Of a stretch of 64,000 nt of DNA, positions 38,339-45,970 are shown one piece after another. Position 1 is the stretch's first letter, and every line of letters starts with the position of its first letter. The translations under genes were made by a program, and so were the position numbers. Origin of the DNA: Macropodus opercularis (Eukaryota > Chordata > Actinopteri > Anabantiformes > Osphronemidae); contig CM061099.1 in NCBI GenBank assembly GCA_030770545.1, positions 18,377,501-18,441,500 of the forward strand. Direction: 5' to 3'. The notes beneath the pieces are model-generated. The model made no database searches. It worked only from the letters and a program-made list of their open reading frames with translations, and was not told where the DNA came from.

Positions 38339-40567
38339 TTAAAGAGGGTTAAAACCCTCCTCTTCCAGGAGGAGTCTGAGCTCCTCCCTCGTCAGTGGCG
38401 TAGTTTCCCGTTTTCTCCTCCTGCATGCTGATTGGAAAACCCCTTTAAGACTTCCCCAGGTAAGCAACACGACGATCAGCAGGCCCAATCCCATAAACAT
38501 ATAGGGCACCATTTTCTTCATAACATCACTCAGTTGATTAACCACAGTGAATGCTCCTTCTTCAATTTTGCCGACAACCTCTTCTGGAATTTCAACAATT
38601 CCTTCCAGAATCGTTCTCCCAAACAATTCAGTCACGGTGCAGTCATGATTTCCACACTTTAACCATACCTCTTGAGGTTGCTCACATGTGCCGTTGTTAA
38701 ACATGTTGTTCGGTCCCAACCAGTCGTACCCTTCCTCCTCCTTGCCGTCACACAGACTCTTCCTGAAGGCGTGTCCCTCCATTCGCGTCTGTTCAGCCCT
38801 TCCTACGAAGGGCACAATCTGGCTCGCAATGTGTCGTCTTTCGGCCATTGGACCTAACAGAGCCTTAGCACATCCTCTATTCCACAAATCAGTGGCTCGC
38901 TGCCACATATGGTCCTTCCTTTTTACTCTGGTCAGATTGTCATGCATGTAAATGTTGTTTTTCACCCATTTCGCGCCCTGCTTAAAGGTGTTGTAGCCGC
39001 CATCGTACCATTGCTCACAGGTTGTTCCCCATCCGGGGATCTCTCCACAGGGTTTTCGGGATAATTCTATGGTGCAGGTGCTGTTGGTTTTATCACAGAT
39101 CATTTTCCAGGGTCTTGGGGTCACAGTAACTCTCGGTCTGAATCCTGTCCAGCCGTACCACTCCACCAGTCCATCGCCCAGGGAATAGACAGTTGACAAA
39201 TACTGGTATTTCACCCAGTAATTGGTTGTTAATGTGAGACAGGGCAGAACCCATGCCTTCACTTCATTTTCCTGCAGGCCCCACCAGGTTTTTTCTGTGA
39301 CTCGATGGAAGTGCTCCACCCAAGCCTGCAATGCACCTTTAAGGGTTTTGTGCTTCTTTAGCCTGGTACAGTCATATGTCCAGTATCCAGATTCCCATGC
39401 GCTAACTTGGATTATTTCACATCTTGGTGACACCCAGTCGTACTTAGTGCCTCCACCCATTTCAAAATCTGTGTTATTTAGTTCGTCAAACATCCTACTA
39501 ACAGCACACTCGTCAATCTTGGCAAAATCTCCTTTAGGTGCCGCCCACAACTCTTCTGGTGTGGGTATTTTTTGTACATACATTTCAGTGTGCGTTGGGC
39601 CGAATAGGTGATCTCCCGTAATGGATGTTATAGCTTGTTCACTCGCAGTTAAATGGGCGACTCTTCTTTTCCATATCCATGGCAAAGTGTCGTTTAACCA
39701 TTCTTCATAAAACACCGTTCCAGCTAAGCCCATCTCAGTAACTTGACTTAGCACCAAGTAGCTCTCGGCATTGCACACAATCGGTCCTAGGCTCCACATG
39801 CAGGGATCCAGCTTAAAAGCTTTCTCCTTCAAACATTTGTGGAGCTGGGTTGTCAGTTGTCGTACGATCCTAGGGGGTTTCCAGGGGTTAATCCTTACGG
39901 TGTGATTCCTTAGAATCTCCGCGCTAACTCCTGATTGGTTTATTTTCTCCAAACCTGGGTCATTTGCTCTTGTAAGGTTTTCATCGCAGGTTAGGTTTAG
40001 ATTTCCCATGAATGTGGTAGGCACAGGAATTAACTGATGACACTTGTGCTTCTGGAAAGGAGCGGGTTCGGTTATTTCTTCCTTCCAGTACATGATGTCC
40101 AGCTCCGAAACACAGGTCTGTGTGTAATACCATTGTGGATTCTGCCCATACACCTGGATCCAATTCACCCTGACGTCTCTGGTTTCTTGTTTACGCAGGA
40201 CGATCCAATACAGCAGCAGGTTTTCCTCGTTCGTTTTCATCTCCTCCAATATACCACTTCCAGGGGTATAGAGTTTCTCACTGAATCCAGGCCATAATTC
40301 TGAAACGTTGAATTCATTCACTAGCTGTCTGATGAGGGTATGATTATCCTGATTTCCCTCGTGAGTCGTCACCAGCCTCTCAATCCTCCAGCATGTTTGG
40401 TTGTAGGTTTTAGTTGACAGGTAACTTATTCGTAGGTGTTTGCGTTCCCATTGGCTGTCTCCTAAGTAGTATAGGATAGTGAGGACCAACACAGCCCCCA
40501 CTACTCCCACAACCACCTTGGTTTTAGTCCATCTTGGAGAATAATACTTTAGTCTCCCCGCCATCAT
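38339..40567 (-). CDS. env: Envelope glycoprotein (Env)
   Basis: 742 aa, starting at ATG-ATG. Residues 1-17 are basic and polar, followed by a hydrophobic segment at about 18-35 that could act as a signal anchor. The ectodomain has 12 N-glycosylation sequons and many cysteines. A furin-type RVKR at about 547-550 would split it into surface and transmembrane parts. The membrane anchor is at about 689-706 (MFMGLGLLIVVLLTW), followed by a tail with RRRKR and leucine pairs. I do not see the CX6CC disulphide motif of gamma-type Env or an obvious fusion peptide right after RVKR. The assignment rests on position between pol and the 3' LTR plus this architecture. The frame is intact. Expression would be from a spliced RNA. 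Confidence 0.9.
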   Translation of the reverse strand: MMAGRLKYYSPRWTKTKVVVGVVGAVLVLTILYYLGDSQWERKHLRISYLSTKTYNQTCWRIERLVTTHEGNQDNHTLIRQLVNEFNVSELWPGFSEKLYTPGSGILEEMKTNEENLLLYWIVLRKQETRDVRVNWIQVYGQNPQWYYTQTCVSELDIMYWKEEITEPAPFQKHKCHQLIPVPTTFMGNLNLTCDENLTRANDPGLEKINQSGVSAEILRNHTVRINPWKPPRIVRQLTTQLHKCLKEKAFKLDPCMWSLGPIVCNAESYLVLSQVTEMGLAGTVFYEEWLNDTLPWIWKRRVAHLTASEQAITSITGDHLFGPTHTEMYVQKIPTPEELWAAPKGDFAKIDECAVSRMFDELNNTDFEMGGGTKYDWVSPRCEIIQVSAWESGYWTYDCTRLKKHKTLKGALQAWVEHFHRVTEKTWWGLQENEVKAWVLPCLTLTTNYWVKYQYLSTVYSLGDGLVEWYGWTGFRPRVTVTPRPWKMICDKTNSTCTIELSRKPCGEIPGWGTTCEQWYDGGYNTFKQGAKWVKNNIYMHDNLTRVKRKDHMWQRATDLWNRGCAKALLGPMAERRHIASQIVPFVGRAEQTRMEGHAFRKSLCDGKEEEGYDWLGPNNMFNNGTCEQPQEVWLKCGNHDCTVTELFGRTILEGIVEIPEEVVGKIEEGAFTVVNQLSDVMKKMVPYMFMGLGLLIVVLLTWGSLKGVFQSACRRRKRETTPLTREELRLLLEEEGFNPL

Positions 40568-40692
40568 GATCCTCCTCTCATCTCTCCTCTTGAGTCACAG
40601 TCGTCTTATCCGTTATCCGCAAGGCTTTAAATCGTAGTCAGTGTCGTAGCTCCTCCTTCCTCATGCACCGCCTACTTCCTTCTATGTTACTT
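40568..40692 (-). other. Short gap between the 216-aa ORF and env
   Basis: 125 nt without an ORF of note. It contains several AG dinucleotides in element sense that could be splice acceptors for env, but I cannot single one out. Confidence 0.4.
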
Positions 40693-41343
40693 TTATATTT
40701 CCATTGTGGGGCCGTCTGTCGCCCAGTTTATTGCCAATTTCTTGCCTTCGTTGTCTTTTTTAATCTTTTCCCATCGTCTTTGGCTCTCACGTAGCTGTAA
40801 CTGTGCCTCTGAATACACAGCTTCTACCAGAGTTGAGTTTTCTTCAGCTGATATGCAGAGTTGTGGTCTCCCTCCAGCATTGATTACACATACAGCTCCA
40901 ATGTGCACTTTAACTTCATCCCACTTTTGTTTGAGCGTAGACTGGTAATTTTCACGGCACACATAGATTTTACCTTTGCTGTTAGGTAATCCTCTCAGCA
41001 GATTTCCAACTCTTGGAGAGGACGACCATACTGGCACTCTGGCAACCAGAATCTCAATGTATGAATCAACTTCTCCGGCATCAGGTGAACTTTGAAGTAT
41101 TGCAGTTATCATCCTTTCCTCTATCAGGGTGTGGTTTATCCAGCAAGTTAAAGGCATTATCCTCACCGTAATTTCAATTCCTTGGTAATATGTACAATAG
41201 TCAAACATGAACAGGGGTAGGTATGGTGCTGAAAGGTTAATTTCAAATCTTCTAGGAATTGTGGTGCATTCGTAAGGTGCTTGAACCCAATTCAGCCATT
41301 TCCGCATTCTTCTCACTCGTCTATTTAGATGGCGATTTGGCAT
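40693..41343 (-). CDS. 216-aa accessory ORF between pol and env
   Basis: ATG at 41343, overlapping the end of the 467-aa ORF by 23 nt in another frame. The protein starts with an arginine-rich segment (RHLNRRVRRMRKW), which could bind RNA or act in nuclear import. A mixed alpha/beta-looking middle with scattered cysteines follows, then a charged C-terminal helix (QLQLRESQRRWEKIKKD). There is no signal peptide or membrane segment. No family is recognised. Its place between pol and env is where lentiviruses keep vif/vpr-type genes, but I see no shared motif. Confidence 0.7.
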   Translation of the reverse strand: MPNRHLNRRVRRMRKWLNWVQAPYECTTIPRRFEINLSAPYLPLFMFDYCTYYQGIEITVRIMPLTCWINHTLIEERMITAILQSSPDAGEVDSYIEILVARVPVWSSSPRVGNLLRGLPNSKGKIYVCRENYQSTLKQKWDEVKVHIGAVCVINAGGRPQLCISAEENSTLVEAVYSEAQLQLRESQRRWEKIKKDNEGKKLAINWATDGPTMEI

Positions 41344-42724
41344 CACTTCTGCGACTCCTCAGATGGCTAAAAAGTTTTTTCCAGCCTTGTCTCTTTTTCT
41401 GTTCTGTAGGTTTAGGAGTTTCCTTCTCTTCACTCACCGGTCCAGATTGGAGTTTTGTGACAGGCCTCACCTTCAAGCCCAGGGAGTATACTCCTTGATA
41501 GGGAACCACTACAGCTTTAAGCACCACCTCTACGCAGTATACCTCGTCTGGCCAGAGAGGATTGGGTGCTCGATGAGCAATCGAGCCTGGGACTTGAATT
41601 ATTTTGTCTCGAACTTCTGCTTCAGGAGTGATCTCACACTGTAGAACTTTCTCTCTTATTTCAGCGTTCATGACGCCCCACCCATCAAGGCGGGTCATGT
41701 AGTAGTGCAGCTGATTAAAATTTCTTCCGGGTTCAACCGGAATCTCTTCCAGGGTTGTCACCCATGGCAACAGTGGATCACTCACCATGTTCTTGGCCAG
41801 TTTTCCCCAAGAGGTCAACTCCCAAGGTCCCAACCAGCCTCCAGATATCGCCATTTGCTGGTGGATTTCCGCCAGATGTTTGATGTCATTTTTCACATCA
41901 TGCTTTGTATCTGCTGGTTTATGGATTCTGAACTGCTCAAATACCTTGATCTGTCCCATCAGTACTCTAGCCTCTCGGTCCAGTATGTTGTATGGCCATC
42001 CTTTATCCAAGACTGCCAGCCATCCTGTTTGAGCCAGCAGGTTAGAGGCTGTGTTCAGCTCCATTGGAGGTGCAGATACAGCTCCCTCCTTATAGCCATC
42101 CTTTTCTGTACAGGCTCCAGCCTCCCAGGGCTGTATAGCTTGTACTACTTCATCCATACGCATCAGGGGATTGACGAATTTCCGCACTTGCCATCCTTCA
42201 GCACTACAGATCTCCTTCAGTTTCCCTGATTTCACTGCGGACTCACAGGTGCCGCATTTGATCACTTCACTGCCCGTCCACACACAATTGCAGTGTCCTG
42301 GGCTGAGAGAGTCCTCTCTCAGGTCCCACTGAGTGATTATCTTCAGTCGTGGAAGCCTCTCCGTTCTGCAGTCGGAACAGAAGACTGCATCCATTACCTT
42401 TACAGGATTTGGACTCACTCCATCCAATCCATAGTAAGCATCTTTCTCCCGCCCTGGCACACGATTTGGCCTTTCCATGCCTGGGCCTCTCCAGACGATG
42501 GGGAGGTTTATGGATCCTCCGCAGCTCACGCATGCTCCGTCTGGGGCTTGTCTCCATAATATTGATTCAACTTCCCATTCGCTAATGTAGCCTTTTTTAG
42601 CGAAATACAGTTTCTTCATGGCTCTGCCGACCCAGAGCCTTTGGTGCCCTCTCCTCGTGACAACCACACCTTGGACATTGGCTATTTTTATCCAGAGTGG
42701 TAGATCCTGTGCTCTAGAAGCCAT
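41321..42724 (-). CDS. 467-aa Cys-rich accessory ORF after pol
   Basis: ATG at 42724, 27 nt after the pol stop and in a different frame, so it needs its own (probably spliced) RNA. The first 180 residues hold several Cys pairs (CVSC, CSDC, CNC, CGTC) that could form one or two zinc-binding modules, with tryptophans between. The middle is predicted soluble and helical. The last 40 residues are very basic (KKRQGWKKLFSHLRSRR), suggesting nucleic acid or nuclear targeting. No membrane segment. The frame is intact, and its length is large for a retroviral accessory gene. I recognise no homologue; a regulator or a capsid cofactor are both possible. Confidence 0.72.
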   Translation of the reverse strand: MASRAQDLPLWIKIANVQGVVVTRRGHQRLWVGRAMKKLYFAKKGYISEWEVESILWRQAPDGACVSCGGSINLPIVWRGPGMERPNRVPGREKDAYYGLDGVSPNPVKVMDAVFCSDCRTERLPRLKIITQWDLREDSLSPGHCNCVWTGSEVIKCGTCESAVKSGKLKEICSAEGWQVRKFVNPLMRMDEVVQAIQPWEAGACTEKDGYKEGAVSAPPMELNTASNLLAQTGWLAVLDKGWPYNILDREARVLMGQIKVFEQFRIHKPADTKHDVKNDIKHLAEIHQQMAISGGWLGPWELTSWGKLAKNMVSDPLLPWVTTLEEIPVEPGRNFNQLHYYMTRLDGWGVMNAEIREKVLQCEITPEAEVRDKIIQVPGSIAHRAPNPLWPDEVYCVEVVLKAVVVPYQGVYSLGLKVRPVTKLQSGPVSEEKETPKPTEQKKRQGWKKLFSHLRSRRSDAKSPSK

Positions 42725-42751
42725 CGACCTTTCAGCTCCTAGTTTTCCTCT

Positions 42752-45700
42752 CTAGATTGGTACTGGTTTCAGCTGCTCCACTCCTTGAACACCGGCTTGT
42801 CTTAATCTCACAGTGTTGAGATCAAGAATCTCCACCACTTCGTCTTGTCTGTCGTATTTAGGGTATACAGCCACTCCTTCTGGGCGTACCCTTCCTTTAA
42901 GCCACACCTTCTGGCCCACGACTATGGGATAGCCGGAGGCGGATCCTGGGGCTGTACCAGTGACCGTCCTCCCCACTTCCTGGGTCCTGTATGGTCTGGC
43001 ATTTAACTCTGACGATGGTGATGGTCGGCCCTCCCTAGGTCTGTCATTCAAAGCTCCACCTACTTCCATGACTTTGGTGCTCCAGCTTTTGTCATTTGCA
43101 TTTTTTGCAATCCAGTTCTTTACCAGTGCGATAGTGCGTTCCGCCACCCCATTTGCTTGTGGGGTGTATGGAGGTGAATACACTCGCTGCACTCCGTGCG
43201 TTTGACACCATTTGTCCACTGTAGCGTTCTTGAAATGAGTCCCGTTATCAGTTCTCAGTTCTCCGGGTACTCCCAAAGCACTACAGGTTTGTTCAAGAAA
43301 AGAGGCGACACTGCTGCCTGTGGCTCTTCTTACCGGCTTTATGACTGTATAGCCGGACATCGAGTCCACCATCACCACCAGATATCGTTCTCCTCTTTTT
43401 CCTGTCACTCCCATGGGTCCTGCGACATCCATGCATACTGACCCCCAGGGGACTGTGCTCTTAATCGTCTGGCCTTCAATTCTGCATCCTTTTCTGCCAG
43501 TGTTGTATTGCCCACACACACTGCAGTTCTTTAGGACTTCTTTAACACATTTTTCCGGTATCCAAAGCTGCAGCTTCTCCAGCCCTTTACGTGTAGGAAT
43601 TACACCAGCGTGGCCCTCGTCCTCATGGACTGCCAATATAACCTCCTGCACGCATTCTTCTGGGACAACTCTTCCTCTTGATGAGTCTCCCCAACCTCTT
43701 GCCCCCACTAATACTACCCTACGTGCCTGGACGTATTGGTCGACCTCGGCATTACCTTGCCAGTGCGCTCCTTTCGTTGTGTGTGCTCTCTGATGCACCA
43801 CTTCTAGATCCATGCTCATTTTCAACTCAGCAATTTTTCTCCATAGGTCACTATGGGCTACAGCCTTGCCCTTAGCTCCTTCAAATCCATTTTCCAGCCA
43901 GATGTCTAAGTCCTCTTTCAGGGCTTGTGCACAGTAATAACTGTCGGTGATCAGTCTGGCTTGCTTCACCTTGCGCTTTTCCAGTTCCAACAGCCCCTCC
44001 AGTACTGCTGTTACTTCCCCTGTTTGAGCTGTTCCTGGAACTTTGCCGCGCTGTCTGTGTTCCTCTTTGCCTTTTCTTTTGAGGATGTATCCCCAGTAGG
44101 CTTTGTCGTCTCGGCCCTTTTTCGAGCCATCGGTGTAAAGTTCCCACTCCACTGTTTTTGGTGCAGGTTCTTCTTGTCTTGTCCGGTTTTTAGCCACTGG
44201 ACCAGCCGGTCCTATTTCCAGGTCTGGGTCCAGCAGGATATCTTCCCACCTTGCCCACCTGATATTTGTGGCTTTAGTGCTTTCCACCGTGCCTTTCCTC
44301 AGGTATCGATGTACTGCACTTCGTGTCTCAACTTTAATAGGCTGTCCTTGGGCTAACTCCTTCAGAGCTCCCCAATATTTAGCCAAAACTGCCAGTTCCT
44401 TTTCTTCAGGCATGAATTTCTTTTCCACTGAAGTCAGGACGTAGCTCCAGAGTGCTATAAGTCCCCCTCCTTCATTTTGGACAGTTACAACGGCATTATC
44501 ATCATCACAGTGAATTGTTGCTTTTAATCCACAATCCAACCGCCTTGGCTCCAGCACCTCTGCGTCTGTGATGGACTGTTGTAGTTCTTTTAAGTTAGCC
44601 TGATCAGCTGCTGTCCATATCCATCCATCTTTTCCTGAAGTTATTATGTCATCGTCCGTTTGGTTTATTAGACTTTCCTTCTGATTTTTCTTCAGTTTGT
44701 TATACAGTGGTCTAGCCAGCTTTTGATATCCTCGAACATGGTCTCTCACATAATTGCAGAGCCCCAGGATGCTTTGAAGCTCTCTTACTGATGTTGGAGG
44801 TGTGATTTGAGCTACTTTGTCTCTATAGCTCTCTGCCAGTCCAAGTTCCGTGGATACGTTGAAGCCCAGATAGTCCACTTTCAATCTGGCAAGTTGGCAC
44901 TTTTTCAGGTTCAGTTTAAGACCGGCTTTAGATATTCTGGTTATCACTTCTTCCAGTCGGTTTAGGTGTTCAGTTTCATCATCGTCAGCGAAATACACAT
45001 CATCAATGTACACGGTCACTCCCAGTCCTTCTAGGATTTTCATAACTGCTCCTTGGAACACACATGGAGCGTTCTTGTAGCCTTGTGGAAGATATTGCCA
45101 TACATAGGCCCGTCCTTTGTGTGTGAAAGCTGTTTTTGGTTGTGAAACTGCTGCCAAGGGTAATGACCAGAATCCATTCGCCAAATCAATACAGGTTTTA
45201 AACTTCTTTACTTGCAGCGTCTTTAAGGTGCCCTGTGGGTTGATGAGGCTAGCTCTGTTAGCCACTGTTCTTCGATTTAGGGCTTTAAAGTTGATAACAG
45301 CTCTCCATCCTCCTCCGCTGACTACAGACTTCTGCACTCCCTGTATTGGGCTGTTAGTTATTGGATTCGGTTCTTCTCTGATCACTCCTTGTGCTAGCAG
45401 TTCATTGACGATTAAATCCATTTCCTCCACAGCGTTAGGGTTGATTGGGTACTGTCTTACAGGTGGATGGACTCCTCCCACAATGATGTGTGCGAATTCA
45501 GGGCCAAGTCTGCCACAGTCGTTCTTAAACCGGGCTACAGAGGCTTTACTCAGGATTTTCCTCAGCCTCTCCTTGCCTTCTGGTGACAAATCGCTTTCTT
45601 GAACCCTCTGTTGATGCACTGTTGTAACATCAACTTCTTTGAACCACCGTATTTCTTTTCTTTTGGTCTGAAGTTCAGTCAGTTTCTCATCAACATCTTT

Positions 45701-45967
45701 TCCGATGTCCAGGTCACATAATGCGATTAAATTCTGTGGTCCCAACAGCCACACTCTTCTCATCCATACTCCGTATGGCAACCTCACTTCTCTTCCGTCC
45801 GCCATTTGCACATCCAGCATGCCTCTTGGTCTTAAGTTACGACGAGTCATGGACAGAGTAGCCCCCGTGTCCACCAGGTAGGGTTCACCTTCAATGTTGG
45901 TGTAGATTTCATTTTCCTTCCAGTATGCATGCTTCAAAACGACTCGTCGTATTTTGGCGTCTGTTAG
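42752..45967 (-). CDS. pol: Pol: protease, reverse transcriptase, RNase H, integrase (readthrough product of gag)
   Basis: Open in the gag frame directly after the gag TGA; no ATG is needed. Counting from the TTG at 45937: protease LVDTGAT (Asp 23), RT motif A CIDLANGF (251), LPQGYKNAP (about 284-292), and YIDD (310-313). A connection region follows that resembles a decayed RNase H, then an active RNase H (D603 in TDGS, E641, D665, D733). Integrase has an HHCC zinc finger (H771, H776, C805, C808) and a D837, D897, E933 triad with exactly 35 residues between the last two. The C-terminal part reads GQKVWLKGRV; I see no chromodomain. About 1,071 aa. It makes the DNA copy and inserts it; the 4-bp duplication fits this integrase. 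No stops or frameshifts. Confidence 0.97.
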   Translation of the reverse strand, partial: LTDAKIRRVVLKHAYWKENEIYTNIEGEPYLVDTGATLSMTRRNLRPRGMLDVQMADGREVRLPYGVWMRRVWLLGPQNLIALCDLDIGKDVDEKLTELQTKRKEIRWFKEVDVTTVHQQRVQESDLSPEGKERLRKILSKASVARFKNDCGRLGPEFAHIIVGGVHPPVRQYPINPNAVEEMDLIVNELLAQGVIREEPNPITNSPIQGVQKSVVSGGGWRAVINFKALNRRTVANRASLINPQGTLKTLQVKKFKTCIDLANGFWSLPLAAVSQPKTAFTHKGRAYVWQYLPQGYKNAPCVFQGAVMKILEGLGVTVYIDDVYFADDDETEHLNRLEEVITRISKAGLKLNLKKCQLARLKVDYLGFNVSTELGLAESYRDKVAQITPPTSVRELQSILGLCNYVRDHVRGYQKLARPLYNKLKKNQKESLINQTDDDIITSGKDGWIWTAADQANLKELQQSITDAEVLEPRRLDCGLKATIHCDDDNAVVTVQNEGGGLIALWSYVLTSVEKKFMPEEKELAVLAKYWGALKELAQGQPIKVETRSAVHRYLRKGTVESTKATNIRWARWEDILLDPDLEIGPAGPVAKNRTRQEEPAPKTVEWELYTDGSKKGRDDKAYWGYILKRKGKEEHRQRGKVPGTAQTGEVTAVLEGLLELEKRKVKQARLITDSYYCAQALKEDLDIWLENGFEGAKGKAVAHSDLWRKIAELKMSMDLEVVHQRAHTTKGAHWQGNAEVDQYVQARRVVLVGARGWGDSSRGRVVPEECVQEVILAVHEDEGHAGVIPTRKGLEKLQLWIPEKCVKEVLKNCSVCGQYNTGRKGCRIEGQTIKSTVPWGSVCMDVAGPMGVTGKRGERYLVVMVDSMSGYTVIKPVRRATGSSVASFLEQTCSALGVPGELRTDNGTHFKNATVDKWCQTHGVQRVYSPPYTPQANGVAERTIALVKNWIAKNANDKSWSTKVMEVGGALNDRPREGRPSPSSELNARPYRTQEVGRTVTGTAPGSASGYPIVVGQKVWLKGRVRPEGVAVYPKYDRQDEVVEILDLNTVRLRQAGVQGVEQLKPVPI

Positions 45968-45970
45968 TCA
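45959..45970 (-). promoter_or_regulatory. Leaky stop context TGA-CTA between gag and pol
   Basis: Gag ends in TGA followed by CTA ACA, and the frame stays open into pol. UGA followed by CUA is an established high-readthrough context in cellular and viral genes. Known retroviral readthrough sites use UAG (murine leukaemia type) or UAA (walleye dermal sarcoma type), so UGA-CUA is unusual. A downstream RNA structure is likely but was not computed. Confidence 0.8.
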
